Below are positions 23,292 to 33,980 of a DNA stretch of 64,000 bases, in pieces (within the stretch, counting starts at the first letter, position 1; each line of letters starts with the position of its first letter). A program made the translations under genes and the position numbers. The stretch comes from Bradyrhizobium lablabi. GTDB lineage: Bacteria; Pseudomonadota; Alphaproteobacteria; Rhizobiales; Xanthobacteraceae. Under the pieces are notes generated by a model that was not told the origin of the DNA, ran no database searches, and saw only the letters and a list, made by a program, of their open reading frames with translations. The stretch is from NCBI RefSeq assembly GCF_001440475.1, contig NZ_LLYB01000055.1:23188-87187 (forward strand), given 5' to 3'.

Positions 23292-24164
23292 TTACTTGTC
23301 GTCGCCGCCGAAATAGGCCGGCTTTCCGGTGGTCCAGGTCTCGCCCCAGAGCTGGCCACCGCCATCGACGGTCAGCGTCTCGCCGGTGATGAATTTGGCC
23401 GAAGGGCCGGCGAGGAAGGCGGTGGCTTCGGCGACTTCCCAGGGCGAGCCGACCCGCATCATCGGGTTCGAGCGTGGGTAGGCGGCGCGGGCCTCCGGCG
23501 TATAGACGTTCCAGCCCTCGGTTTCGATCGCGCCGGGCGCCACGCAGTTGACCCGGATGTTCAGCGGCGCCCATTCGACCGCGACAGCGCGCGACAGCCC
23601 GATCACGCCGCTTCGCGCCGCAATCGTGTGCGCGATGCCGTAGAGGCCGTGCGTCGTCACCACCACGATGTTGACGATGCTGCCGGGATGCTTGTGGTTG
23701 CGCCAGTGCTGCGCGGCGGCCTGCATCATGTACCAGGTGCCGTTCAGGTTGGTGTTGATGACGGCATTCCAACCTTTTACGGAAAAGTCGATCGCGGGTT
23801 GCGGAAATTGCCCGCCGGCGCTGTTGACGAGGCTGTCGACGCGGCCTTGGGCGGCCCAGATCGCATCGAACAGGAGATTGACTGCATCAGGCTCCCTGAT
23901 GTCGGCGACATGCGCTGACGCCTTGAGGTGGCGCTCCGCCAACTGGGCCACGAGCGCATCGAGCTTGCTGCCGTCACGCCCGACCACGGCCACATGCGCG
24001 CCCAGCCGCGCGAACAGCCAGGCGATAGCGCGTCCGATGCCGCCAGCGCCGCCTGAGACGACAATGACCTGGTCCTTCAGCACGTCATTCGCAAAGACCG
24101 TCGGATGAACCGCGAGCTCCGCGTCGGTCAGGCCGAGTTTCGATGGCGATGGATGTTCGGTCAT
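23292..24164 (-). CDS. SDR family protein lacking the Ser-Tyr-Lys triad
   Basis: A 290-residue SDR similar in layout to 2,4-dienoyl-CoA reductases. The nucleotide motif VIVVSGGAGGIGRAIAWL is intact, as are VNSAGGQFP and VEWAPLNIRVNCVAPGAI. The catalytic stretch reads IAHTIAARSGVIGLS, where the usual YxxxK would be TxxxR, and the preceding strand reads NIVVVTTHG without the catalytic Ser. DECR-type enzymes also lack the standard Tyr but keep a Lys. It may therefore have altered chemistry or only bind NADP(H). Confidence 0.82.
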   Translation of the reverse strand: MTEHPSPSKLGLTDAELAVHPTVFANDVLKDQVIVVSGGAGGIGRAIAWLFARLGAHVAVVGRDGSKLDALVAQLAERHLKASAHVADIREPDAVNLLFDAIWAAQGRVDSLVNSAGGQFPQPAIDFSVKGWNAVINTNLNGTWYMMQAAAQHWRNHKHPGSIVNIVVVTTHGLYGIAHTIAARSGVIGLSRAVAVEWAPLNIRVNCVAPGAIETEGWNVYTPEARAAYPRSNPMMRVGSPWEVAEATAFLAGPSAKFITGETLTVDGGGQLWGETWTTGKPAYFGGDDK

Positions 24165-24243
24165 GGATCGGCGCGGGCCTTGTTATATGCGACATCGGCC
24201 GTACATTAGCCCGACACCGGAAACCAAGCAAAAGAACCCGTTG

Positions 24244-24951
24244 ATGCCCGATCTCTCTGCTTTCCCAATCACCAAACGCTGGCCCGCCAAATACCCCGAC
24301 CGTCTTCAGCTCTACTCGTTGCCGACGCCGAACGGCGTCAAGGTCTCGATCATGCTCGAGGAGATCGGCTTGCCCTATGAGGTCCATCTGGTCGATTTCG
24401 GCAAGGATGACCAGAAGACGCCGGAATTCCTGTCGCTGAATCCGAACGGCAAGATCCCTGCGATCCTCGATCCCGATGGGCCCGGCGGCAAGCCGCTGCC
24501 GCTGTTCGAGTCCGGGGCGATCCTGCAATATCTTGCAGACAAGACCGGCAAGCTTCTGCCTGACGATCCGGCGCGGCGATACCAGGCCATCCAGTGGCTG
24601 CACTTCCAGATGGGCGGCATCGGGCCGATGTTCGGGCAGGTCGGCTTCTTCCACAAATTCGCCGGCAAGGAATATGAGGACAAGCGGCCGCTCGAGCGCT
24701 ACGTGGCCGAATCGAGACGTCTGCTCGATGTGGTGGAGACGCGCCTTGCCGGGCGGCAATGGATCATGGACGATGAATATACCATCGCCGACATTTCTAT
24801 GCTGGGCTGGGTGCGCAACCTGATTGGCTTCTACGGGGCGCGCGATCTCGTCGCGTTCGATACGCTGAAGCTGGTGCCGGCATGGCTGGAGCGCGGGCTG
24901 GCCCGGCCGGCGGTGCAGCGCGGGCTCGACATTCCGAAGCGGCCTACTTGA
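24244..24951 (+). CDS. Glutathione S-transferase family protein
   Basis: A 235-residue GST of the YfcG/GstB type. The thioredoxin-like N-terminal domain has LYSLPTPNGVKVSIMLEEIGLPYEVHLVDF and the cis-Pro region NGKIPAI, followed by LPLFESGAILQYLADKTGKLLP. The helical C-terminal domain ends with the N-capping motif YTIADISMLGW. YfcG-like enzymes act as disulfide-bond reductases. The start is the ATG at 24244. It converges with dsbB and overlaps it by 8 bp. Confidence 0.85.
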   Translation: MPDLSAFPITKRWPAKYPDRLQLYSLPTPNGVKVSIMLEEIGLPYEVHLVDFGKDDQKTPEFLSLNPNGKIPAILDPDGPGGKPLPLFESGAILQYLADKTGKLLPDDPARRYQAIQWLHFQMGGIGPMFGQVGFFHKFAGKEYEDKRPLERYVAESRRLLDVVETRLAGRQWIMDDEYTIADISMLGWVRNLIGFYGARDLVAFDTLKLVPAWLERGLARPAVQRGLDIPKRPT

Positions 24952-25492
24952 GCATTTCGTAAACGACGGGGTTGTCGGCGCAGGCGCCGAAGCCGCATTC
25001 CAGCAGCGTCGTTACCACGTTCGCGGCCGTCAGTGCGATCACGAGCCACACTGCGATCTGGGCGAGGGGACCGCCCGTGGGCGGCAGTACGGCGCCGTCG
25101 TCCTCGAACTGACGGTCGAACAGCATGACGGTGGCGATCAGGATGATCGCGGCAATGAAGCCGATCAGTGCCCAGGTGTAGTAGTGGTAGCCCAGCAACG
25201 CCGAACCATAGCCGGCGTCGCCGGGCAGGATGTGCAGCAGCACCTGCCGGGTCGATGCAACCGCACCCGCAACCGCCGCCAGCAGTGACATCGCATAGTG
25301 GCTGGGGCGCGGGCCGAAGCGGATATTGAGGATCGGGCCGATGGCCAGCGCCGCGAACAGGATACGCTGCAGCAGGCAGAGCGGGCAGGGCAACTCGTTC
25401 AGGATGAACTGCGCCGCAAAGGCGGCCATCAGCACCAGCGCCACCGCGTAGAGGCTGAGTGCGTTCAGCGTGATGGCGCGCGCCTGGGTCAT
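24944..25492 (-). CDS. dsbB: Disulfide bond formation protein B
   Basis: A 182-residue inner-membrane protein with about four to five hydrophobic helices. The first periplasmic loop has CPLC (Cys36, Cys39) followed by LQR, the quinone-linked DsbB active site. The second periplasmic loop (HILPGDAGYGSALLGYHYYTW) has no Cys pair, unlike E. coli DsbB. Instead a CGFGAC pair (Cys166, Cys171) lies at the C-terminus. It would oxidise a DsbA partner. It is preceded by the DUF5993 gene at 7 bp. Confidence 0.83.
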   Translation of the reverse strand: MTQARAITLNALSLYAVALVLMAAFAAQFILNELPCPLCLLQRILFAALAIGPILNIRFGPRPSHYAMSLLAAVAGAVASTRQVLLHILPGDAGYGSALLGYHYYTWALIGFIAAIILIATVMLFDRQFEDDGAVLPPTGGPLAQIAVWLVIALTAANVVTTLLECGFGACADNPVVYEMLK

Positions 25493-25499
25493 GCGTCCC

Positions 25500-25658
25500 T
25501 CAGAACGACAGTTTCAGCGTATCGGTCGCGTGGTGCAGGTAGGTCGCGACGCAGGCGATCAGGACGGCCCCAAACAGGCCCAGTGCCAAGAGACGCGACC
25601 CGCGCCAGGCGACCAGCATCACGATGGCCGTGGCCAGAAACAATATGGTGAATTCCAT
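25500..25658 (-). CDS. DUF5993 family small membrane protein
   Basis: A 52-residue protein starting MEFTILFLATAIVMLVAW. It has two hydrophobic helices and the family ending HHATDTLKLSF. DUF5993 proteins are about 50 residues long and are found beside DsbB-like genes. Its stop codon is 7 nt before the dsbB ATG, and the dsbB ribosome-binding site (GAGGGA) overlaps its end, so the pair is coupled. A role as a DsbB partner is inference. Confidence 0.8.
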   Translation of the reverse strand: MEFTILFLATAIVMLVAWRGSRLLALGLFGAVLIACVATYLHHATDTLKLSF

Positions 25659-25759
25659 CGGCGGGTCCCGGCAGAGATAGGTCAGTCTATGATAGATTCG
25701 CCGATCTGCTCACCTCTAATCGGTCCGACGGACCAATAACGCCATTCCGGAATGCGAAA

Positions 25760-26131
25760 ATGCCCATCACTATCTACGGCATCAAGAACTGCGACACCAT
25801 GAAGAAGGCGCGCGCCTGGCTGGACGACCACGGCGTGGCTTACGACTTTCACGACTACAAGCTTGCCGGCATCGCCAAGGATCAGCTCAAGCAATGGTCC
25901 GACGACATCGGCTGGGAAACGCTGCTCAACCGCGCCGGCACGACGTTCAAGAAGCTGCCGGAGAGCGACAAGGAAGGCCTGAACGAGCGCAAGGCGCTGG
26001 CGCTGATGCTGGCGCAGCCTTCGATGATCAAGCGCCCGGTGCTCGATCTCGGCGGCAAATTGCTGGTCGGGTTCAAGCCGGATATCTACGCCAAGGAAGT
26101 GGCGGCGAAGTCGCGCGGACGGAAGGCCTAA
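25760..26131 (+). CDS. ArsC/Spx family reductase-like protein (YffB type)
   Basis: A 123-residue thioredoxin-fold protein: MPITIYGIKNCDTMKKARAWLDDHGVAYDFHDYK, with a single N-terminal Cys11 where arsenate reductases and Spx have their redox Cys. RPVLDLGGKLLVGFKPDIYAKE matches the YffB subgroup, in which glutathione-dependent thiol reduction has been proposed. Its stop overlaps the convergent PAS gene by 4 bp. Confidence 0.83.
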   Translation: MPITIYGIKNCDTMKKARAWLDDHGVAYDFHDYKLAGIAKDQLKQWSDDIGWETLLNRAGTTFKKLPESDKEGLNERKALALMLAQPSMIKRPVLDLGGKLLVGFKPDIYAKEVAAKSRGRKA

Positions 26132-26730
26132 CCGAATTCGAGCTCGTCGCCGGACGGAATGCGGCCGGGTGCGCGGTGAAAGAGATCGCGGTCGATGATG
26201 GTGCGCAGCGTCGGCACCGGCAGCTTGTCATTTCCGCGAATGAGGTTCTTGATTTCAAAGCCGCCGTCTTCGCTGATGGTCTTCAGCGAAGCGATGATAT
26301 GGGTGACGCTACCCTTGTCGGCGAATGGCAGCAGCAGCCGCTCATAGGCGACGACACGCCCGTAGATATCGTTCATGTCAGCGATGGTGTAGGCGGGAAG
26401 GCGGCGGGCAATGCATTCATAATAAACCGGCATCACGATCGGAGCGAGCCTGGCGCCGAGATACTCGTCGAGGTGGCGCCCCTTGCCGGTATTTCCATAA
26501 GCGGTCGACATCCGCGTGCCGTCGCTCTGGATGGTCAGACGCGGCGGCTGTGCCTGGGCATCAACGGTATAGAATACCAGGTCTGGAAGTTCGTCTTCGA
26601 TGCGTGCCGGCTGGTATTCGGCCATACACGGTAGCGACTGGTTGCGGGCGTATAGCCGCAGCCAGGTGTTGAGCAGGTCGCGCTGTTTGATCGATTTGAC
26701 GACAGACGGTTGGGCGCTCTCAAATTCCAA
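26128..26730 (-). CDS. PAS domain-containing protein (PAS_5 / DUF1346 type)
   Basis: A 200-residue protein with one PAS-like domain and no output domain. The sequence order (RDLLNTWLRLYARNQSLPCMAEYQPARIEDELPDLVFYTVD; PVYYECIARRLPAYTIADMNDIYGRVVAYERLLLPFAD) fits the PAS_5 family abundant in Rhizobiales. A ligand or signalling partner is not evident. Confidence 0.75.
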   Translation of the reverse strand: MEFESAQPSVVKSIKQRDLLNTWLRLYARNQSLPCMAEYQPARIEDELPDLVFYTVDAQAQPPRLTIQSDGTRMSTAYGNTGKGRHLDEYLGARLAPIVMPVYYECIARRLPAYTIADMNDIYGRVVAYERLLLPFADKGSVTHIIASLKTISEDGGFEIKNLIRGNDKLPVPTLRTIIDRDLFHRAPGRIPSGDELEFG

Positions 26731-27104
26731 GACGGCAATTCCTGGCGATTTAAATTGCGTGATGATGCGATTGGGGCGGAAATATTCTGTGAAAGTGGCC
26801 GATTGCAGCAGAACACCGTTAATGATGGCTTGCCGGGGCGAAGATCACGATTGAACGCCGGTGGTGCGCGGGCCGAGCTCTGCGCGGGCGGCGCATTCGA
26901 CTTATGGCGCATCGGAACCAGGCCCCCGGCTTTTCCCCGTGACAGCTTTCCACCTTGCCTAATCCATCGCGTTGACGGCATATTCCGGCCCGGAGGCGGC
27001 GGGCTCGGTACGGTTTCCAAGGACGTCCAGGAGAGCCCGCCCGAACAGGGAAAAAATGGCCGCGCGCGAGCGACTTCGCGGAGACGGCTTATGGGGGAAT
27101 TTGT
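26731..27104. other. Gene-free region upstream of the HAAT transporter
   Basis: 374 bp without a convincing gene. It must carry the promoter and 5' leader of the transporter operon starting at 27105. I see no clear hairpin, repeat or consensus promoter. Confidence 0.5.
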
Positions 27105-27852
27105 TTGGCTGATGAGTTTATTCTCGAAACCCACGGATTGACCAAGGAATTCGCGGGTTTCTTCGCCGTTCGCGATGTCGCCCTCAAGGTGCGCCGCGGC
27201 AGCATTCATGCGCTGATCGGGCCGAATGGCGCCGGCAAGACGACGTGCTTCAACCTGCTGACCAAGTTCCTGAGGCCGTCGGCAGGTCAGATCCTGTACA
27301 AGGGGCAGGACATCACCGCGATGGCGCCGGCCGACGTGGCCCGCCTCGGGCTGGTGCGCTCGTTCCAGATTTCAGCGGTGTTTCCGCACCTGACCGCGCT
27401 GGAGAACGTCCGTGTCGCGCTCCAGCGCCAGCATGGATCGTCGTTCGATTTCTGGCGCTCCAAGAGCGTGCTGGATCGCTTCAACGGCCGCGCGATCGAA
27501 CTGCTGAACGACGTCGGCTTGAGCGAGTTCGCCAATACGCCGGCGGTCGAGATGCCTTATGGACGCAAGCGTGCGCTGGAGATCGCGACGACGCTGGCGC
27601 TCGACCCGGAAATGATGCTGCTCGATGAGCCGATGGCCGGCATGGGCCACGAGGACATCGACAAGATCGCGGCGCTGATCAAGCGCATCTCGGCAAAGCA
27701 CACCATCCTGATGGTCGAACATAATCTCTCTGTGGTGGCCAACCTGTCCGACATCATCACGGTGCTGACGCGCGGACAGGTGCTGGCGCAAGGCAATTAC
27801 GCCGAGCTCTCAAAGGACGAGCGGGTCAAGGAAGCCTATCTGGGGGCCGGTC

Positions 27853-27860
<8 letters not shown>
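27105..27860 (+). CDS. HAAT (branched-chain amino acid type) ABC transporter ATP-binding protein, LivG-like
   Basis: A 251-residue ABC ATPase with Walker A GPNGAGKTT (near 40-48), Q-loop, a modified signature segment MPYGRKRALEIATTL in place of LSGGQ, Walker B MMLLDEPMAGM and His switch MVEHN. The LivG type is indicated by the order and by the variant signature. The start is a TTG preceded by GGGGGA. It overlaps the second ATPase by 8 bp. The operon order ATPase-ATPase-receptor-permease-permease imports amino acids, amides or urea-like compounds; the cargo is unknown. Confidence 0.87.
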
Positions 27861-28596
<736 letters not shown>

Positions 28597-28634
28597 TCGG
28601 TAATTTGGCTGCACTCTGGATTAATGGAGATACT

Positions 28635-29852
28635 ATGAAACATCGGATTTCAGCTCTCTTCCTCGGCACCGCGCTGGCGCTTGCCGCAGGTGGCGCCATG
28701 GCGCAGGACAAGACCGTCAAGATCGGCGTGCTGACCGATAATTCCGGACTTTACTCCGACCTCGGCGGTGCGGGCTCGACGCTCGCCGCCCAGATGGCGA
28801 TGGAGGATTCCGGGCTCGCGGCCAAGGGCTGGAAGATCGACATCATCTCCGCCGACCACCAGAACAAGCCGGACATCGCCACCACCATCGCGCGGCAATG
28901 GATCGATGTCGAGAAGGTCGACATCTTCATGGATGTGCTGAACTCCGGCGTGGCGCTGGCGGTCAACAATCTGGTGAAGGAAAAGAACTCCATCATGATC
29001 AATACCGGCGCGGCAACGTCGGATCTCACCAATGCCCAGTGCTCGCCCAACACGATTCATTGGGTTTACGACACCTACATGCTCGCCAACTCCACCGGGC
29101 AGGCGCTGGTGAAGGCCGGCGGCGACACCTGGTACTTCCTGACCGCGGACTATGCGTTCGGTCACGCGCTCGAGCGCGATACCACGGCGGTTGTAGTGAA
29201 GTCGGGCGGCAAGGTCATCGGCGGCGTCAAGCATCCGCTGAACTCGTCGGACTTCTCGTCCTTCCTGCTGCAGGCGCAGGCCTCTAAGGCCAAGATCATC
29301 GGCATGGCCAATGCCGGCGGCGACACCACGAACACGATCAAGCAGGCGGCTGAATTCGGCATCGTCGCCGGTGGCCAGAAGCTTGCCGGCCTTCTGTTGT
29401 TCATCACCGACGTGCATTCGCTCGGGTTGAAGGTGGCGCAGGGCCTGAACTTCACGGAAACCTTCTACTGGGATCTCAACGACGGCACCCGCGCGTTTTC
29501 GAAGCGCTTCTCCGAGCGCATGAAGAACAAGGCGATGCCCTCGATGGTGCAGGCGGGCGTTTATTCGGGCCTGGTCCACTATTTCAAGACGATCGATGCG
29601 ATGGGCGGCAACCCGCATGACGGCGCCAAGGTCGTTGCCAAGATGAAGGAATTGCCGACGGATGATGCGCTGTTCGGCCAGGGCACGATCCGCGCCGACG
29701 GCCGCAAGATTCATCCGGCCTACCTGTTCGAGGTCAAGAAGCCCGCGGAATCCAAGGGGCCGTGGGACTATTACAAGCTGATCGGGACCACCCCGGGCGA
29801 ACAGGCCTTCCGGCCGCTTTCGGAAAGCGCCTGTCCGCTGGTCAAGAAGTAA
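28635..29852 (+). CDS. HAAT ABC transporter substrate-binding protein
   Basis: A 405-residue periplasmic binding protein with signal peptide (MKHRISALFLGTALALAAGG, cleavage near AMAQ) and a type I fold beginning DKTVKIGVLTDNSGLYSDLGG. The start at 28635 is supported by GGAG upstream and by the signal peptide. A close paralogue is encoded at 45173-46399; both end in CPLVKK and share most internal motifs, so they probably recognise related ligands. Confidence 0.88.
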   Translation: MKHRISALFLGTALALAAGGAMAQDKTVKIGVLTDNSGLYSDLGGAGSTLAAQMAMEDSGLAAKGWKIDIISADHQNKPDIATTIARQWIDVEKVDIFMDVLNSGVALAVNNLVKEKNSIMINTGAATSDLTNAQCSPNTIHWVYDTYMLANSTGQALVKAGGDTWYFLTADYAFGHALERDTTAVVVKSGGKVIGGVKHPLNSSDFSSFLLQAQASKAKIIGMANAGGDTTNTIKQAAEFGIVAGGQKLAGLLLFITDVHSLGLKVAQGLNFTETFYWDLNDGTRAFSKRFSERMKNKAMPSMVQAGVYSGLVHYFKTIDAMGGNPHDGAKVVAKMKELPTDDALFGQGTIRADGRKIHPAYLFEVKKPAESKGPWDYYKLIGTTPGEQAFRPLSESACPLVKK

Positions 29853-29859
29853 GAACAAC

Positions 29860-29886
29860 GGCCCGCCCGCATCGCGCCGGCGGGCC
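29860..29886 (+). terminator. Intercistronic hairpin after the receptor gene
   Basis: GGCCCGCC (29860-29867) and GGCGGGCC (29879-29886) form a perfect 8-bp stem with an 11-nt loop, in the gap between the receptor and the first permease gene. Only ACGTTT follows, so full termination is unlikely. Such stems often stabilise the receptor message or reduce downstream expression. Confidence 0.55.
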
Positions 29887-29922
29887 ACGTTTCGCTTAAC
29901 AACGAGATCGAGTGCCAAACCG

Positions 29923-30810
29923 ATGCAAGCTCTCTACGCCCAGCTCCTGGTGGGACTGATCAACGGATCGTTCTACGCGCTGCTCAGTCTCGGGCTGGCC
30001 GTGATCTTCGGCATGCTCAACATCATCAACTTCGCCCATGGCGCGCTCTATATGATGGGCGCGTTTACAGCGTATTTTCTGCTGCACCTCACGGGGCTTG
30101 GATACTGGTGGGCCCTGATCATCGCGCCAATCGTCGTCGGCATCTTCGGCATGATCCTGGAACGGACCATGCTGCAATGGCTGGCGGGTCTCGACCACCT
30201 CTACGGGCTGCTGTTGACGTTCGGCATCGCGCTGATCGTGCAGGGCGTGTTTCAGAATTACTTCGGCTCCTCCGGCCTGCCGTACGCGATTCCCGATTAT
30301 CCGGAGATCGGCGGCTTCCGCGGATTGCAGGGCGGCATGAATCTCGGCTTCATGTTCCTGCCGATCTACCGCGGCTGGGTCGTCATCTTTTCGCTGGTGG
30401 TCTGTCTTGCGACCTGGTTCCTGATCGAGAAGACGCAGCTCGGCGCCTATCTGCGGGCGGCGACCGAAAACCCGACCCTGGTGCGGGCATTCGGCATCAA
30501 CGTGCCACGCATGATCACCCTGACCTACGGCCTCGGCGTCGGCCTGGCGGCGCTCGCCGGCGTGTTGTCGGCGCCGATCAACCAGGTGCGGCCGCTGATG
30601 GGTGCAGACCTGATCATCGTCGTGTTCGCGGTGGTGGTGATCGGCGGCATGGGATCGATTATGGGATCGATCATCACCGGCTTCGCGCTTGGCGTGATCG
30701 AAGGACTGACGAAGTATTTTTATCCCGAGGCTTCCAACACCGTGGTGTTCGTCCTGATGGTGCTGGTGTTGCTGGTGAAGCCAACGGGACTGACGGGACG
30801 GGCGGCCTGA
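29923..30810 (+). CDS. HAAT ABC transporter permease, LivH-like
   Basis: A 295-residue membrane protein with about eight helices. It starts MQALYAQLLVGLINGSFYALLSLGLAVIFGML, with NFAHGALYMMGAF nearby, the LivH hallmark. The EAA-type cytoplasmic loop includes RAATENPTLVRAFGINV. It pairs with the LivM-like protein, whose gene starts 2 bp downstream. Confidence 0.88.
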   Translation: MQALYAQLLVGLINGSFYALLSLGLAVIFGMLNIINFAHGALYMMGAFTAYFLLHLTGLGYWWALIIAPIVVGIFGMILERTMLQWLAGLDHLYGLLLTFGIALIVQGVFQNYFGSSGLPYAIPDYPEIGGFRGLQGGMNLGFMFLPIYRGWVVIFSLVVCLATWFLIEKTQLGAYLRAATENPTLVRAFGINVPRMITLTYGLGVGLAALAGVLSAPINQVRPLMGADLIIVVFAVVVIGGMGSIMGSIITGFALGVIEGLTKYFYPEASNTVVFVLMVLVLLVKPTGLTGRAA

Positions 30811-30812
30811 CA

Positions 30813-31781
30813 ATGAGCGCATTGACTGACGACACACTGCCGGTAACGCCGCGCGCGATGCGCGACGAGATGATCGTGTTCGCCGCGATGGCGGTGCTGC
30901 TGGGGCTCGTCCCCCTGACGGGTATCTATCCGTTCTTCGTGATGCAGGCGCTGTGTTTTGCGCTGCTTGCCTGCGCCTTCAACCTCCTGATCGGCTATGG
31001 CGGCCTGCTGTCGTTCGGCCACGCGATGTTCTTAGGGACCGCGGGCTACTGCTCGGCGCATGCGCTCAAGGTCTGGGGTGTAACGCCGGAGGTCGGAATT
31101 CTGGTCGGCGTCGCCGGCGCCGCGGCGCTCTCCGTCGTCACCGGCTTCATCTCCATTCGCCGGCAGGGCATCTATTTCTCGATGATCACGCTGGCGCTTT
31201 CGCAGCTGTTGTTCTTCATCTATCTGCAGGCGCCGTTCACCCATGGCGAAGATGGTATCCAGGGCATTCCACAGGGCCATCTGTTCGGGATCTTCAATCT
31301 CGCCAAGCCCACGGTGCTCTACTACGTCGTGCTGGCGGGCTTCCTCGGCGGCTTCCTGCTGATCTACCGCACCATCAACTCGCCGTTCGGCGAGGTCTTG
31401 AAGTCGATCCGCGAGAACGAGCAGCGGGCGATTTCGCTGGGCTACAAGACCGACCAATACAAGCTGCTCGCCTTCATCCTGTCCGGCACGCTTGCGGGCT
31501 TTGCCGGGTCGCTGAAAGTGTTCGTGGCGCAGAACGCCTCGCTCACCGACGTGCACTGGACGATGTCAGGCGAAATCGTGCTGATGACGCTGGTCGGCGG
31601 CCTCGGCACCATCTTTGGCCCGGTGGTCGGCGCCTTCGTCATCATCGCCATGCAGCAGTATCTGGCCGGGTTCGGCCAGTGGGTGACGGTGATCCAGGGT
31701 GTCATCTTCGTGGCCTGCGTGCTGACGTTCCGCCGGGGTATCATCGGCGAAATCGCGCATTTTTTCCGCCGATCCCTGTAA
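30813..31781 (+). CDS. HAAT ABC transporter permease, LivM-like
   Basis: A 322-residue permease. After a polar 20-residue N-terminus come hydrophobic helices, NLLIGYGGLLSFGHAMFLGTAGY, IRRQGIYFSMITLALSQ and the cytoplasmic loop SIRENEQRAISLGYKTDQYKLLAFILSG, all typical for LivM. The ATG at 30813 is 2 bp after the LivH-like stop. It completes the five-gene transporter. Confidence 0.88.
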   Translation: MSALTDDTLPVTPRAMRDEMIVFAAMAVLLGLVPLTGIYPFFVMQALCFALLACAFNLLIGYGGLLSFGHAMFLGTAGYCSAHALKVWGVTPEVGILVGVAGAAALSVVTGFISIRRQGIYFSMITLALSQLLFFIYLQAPFTHGEDGIQGIPQGHLFGIFNLAKPTVLYYVVLAGFLGGFLLIYRTINSPFGEVLKSIRENEQRAISLGYKTDQYKLLAFILSGTLAGFAGSLKVFVAQNASLTDVHWTMSGEIVLMTLVGGLGTIFGPVVGAFVIIAMQQYLAGFGQWVTVIQGVIFVACVLTFRRGIIGEIAHFFRRSL

Positions 31782-31933
31782 AACGGCCGGTTTTGGCGCT
31801 GTTTTCGGCTTCACAAAGCGGTGGATGACCCGGTTCCCGGGTCCCGCCGTGGCGCGTTTTTCCTGCGAATGGTCTATGACAGCTTTGTGACAGGCTGCTC
31901 CCCGCGGCCGTTTCTGAACGACGGAAAATACCC

Positions 31934-32578
31934 ATGCTGCGCTGGTTTCGTGCCTTTTTGCCCAAGGAGGAGCGGTTTTTTGACCTGTTTGCCCGGCATG
32001 CCCAGACGGTGGTGCAGGGCGCGCTGGCGTTGCAGGACATGCTGCGCGGCGGCGACGAGACGCCGGTATTCTGCCAGCGCGTCAATCAGTTCGAAAACGA
32101 CGCCGATGGCATCACCCGCGAGGTACTAACCGCGGTCCGCCGCACCTTCATCACCCCGTTCGACCGCGGCGATATCAAGAACCTGATCACGGCGATGGAC
32201 GACGCCATCGACCAGATGCAGCAGACCGCGAAGGCGGTGGTGCTGTTCGAGGTCCGGACGTTCGAACCCCCGATGCGCGAAATAGCCACGCTGCTGGTGG
32301 AATGCGCCAACCTCGTCAGCCGCGCGCTGCCGCTGATGCAGTCGATCGGCAACAACGTCGCGATGCTGACCTCCATCACCGAGGAAATCGGAAAGCTGGA
32401 GGGGCGTATCGACGACCTCCACGACATCGGGTTGAAGGAGCTGTTTCTCAAGCACCGCGACGGCAATTCGATGGATTTCGTGGTCGGCGCCGAGATCTAC
32501 AAGCATCTCGAAAAAGTGTCCGATCGTTTCGATGACGTCGCCAACGAAATCAACTCGATCGTGATCGAACAGGTATAG
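31934..32578 (+). CDS. DUF47 (PhoU-like) family protein
   Basis: A 214-residue all-helical protein of the DUF47/YkaA family related to PhoU: MLRWFRAFLPKEERFFDLFARHA, DGITREVLTAVRRTFITPFDRGDIKNLITAMDDAIDQM, and YKHLEKVSDRFDDVANEINSIV at the C-terminus with metal-binding acidic residues. It lies 15 bp before a Pit phosphate transporter gene; DUF47 proteins are accessory regulators of Pit systems. Confidence 0.9.
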   Translation: MLRWFRAFLPKEERFFDLFARHAQTVVQGALALQDMLRGGDETPVFCQRVNQFENDADGITREVLTAVRRTFITPFDRGDIKNLITAMDDAIDQMQQTAKAVVLFEVRTFEPPMREIATLLVECANLVSRALPLMQSIGNNVAMLTSITEEIGKLEGRIDDLHDIGLKELFLKHRDGNSMDFVVGAEIYKHLEKVSDRFDDVANEINSIVIEQV

Positions 32579-32593
32579 GGCAGGGCCAATTCA

Positions 32594-33589
<996 letters not shown>

Positions 33590-33598
<9 letters not shown>

Positions 33599-33913
33599 TC
33601 CGGTGACGAGCTTGAGCCCGACAATGCCGGCGACGATCAGTCCGATGCAGGCCAGGCGGGCGGCGGTCGCGGGCTCGCCGAACAGGGCAATGCCCAGGAT
33701 CGCGGTTCCGACCGCGCCGATTCCGGTCCATACCGCGTAGGCGGTTCCGATCGGCAGCGCTTTCAGGGCAAGACCGAGCAGCAGGATGCTGCCGGCCATG
33801 CAGGCGAGCGTCAGGACCGATGGAATGGGCCGGGTGAAACCTTCAGTATATTTGAGGCCGATCGCCCAGCCTATTTCCATGAGGCCGGCGACGAACAACA
33901 CGATCCAGGCCAT
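33590..33913 (-). CDS. sugE: SMR family guanidinium exporter (SugE/Gdx)
   Basis: A 107-residue small multidrug resistance protein with four transmembrane helices. Glu13 in [19 protein letters not shown] is the essential proton/substrate-coupling residue, and the GLMEIGWA context marks the SugE/Gdx subgroup rather than EmrE. Gdx proteins export guanidinium. The guanidine-II riboswitch directly upstream supports that cargo. GGAGG precedes the ATG at 33913. The protein works as an antiparallel dimer. Confidence 0.9.
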
Positions 33914-33931
33914 GACAACCCTCCTGATCAG

Positions 33932-33980
33932 GCAGGGTCGTCCCCGCGGATGAGCTGTGAGATTGGAAGGTCGTCCCTCC
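33932..33980 (-). promoter_or_regulatory. Guanidine-II (mini-ykkC) riboswitch
   Basis: On the minus strand two 6-bp hairpins with identical ACGA tetraloops lie in tandem: GGAGGG-ACGA-CCTTCC (33965-33980) and GCGGGG-ACGA-CCCTGC (33932-33947), separated by 17 nt. Two small hairpins with ACGR loops are the definition of the mini-ykkC motif, which binds guanidinium in the loops. The second hairpin ends 18 nt before the sugE ATG and close to its ribosome-binding site, so ligand binding would expose the site and switch translation on. Confidence 0.9.
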
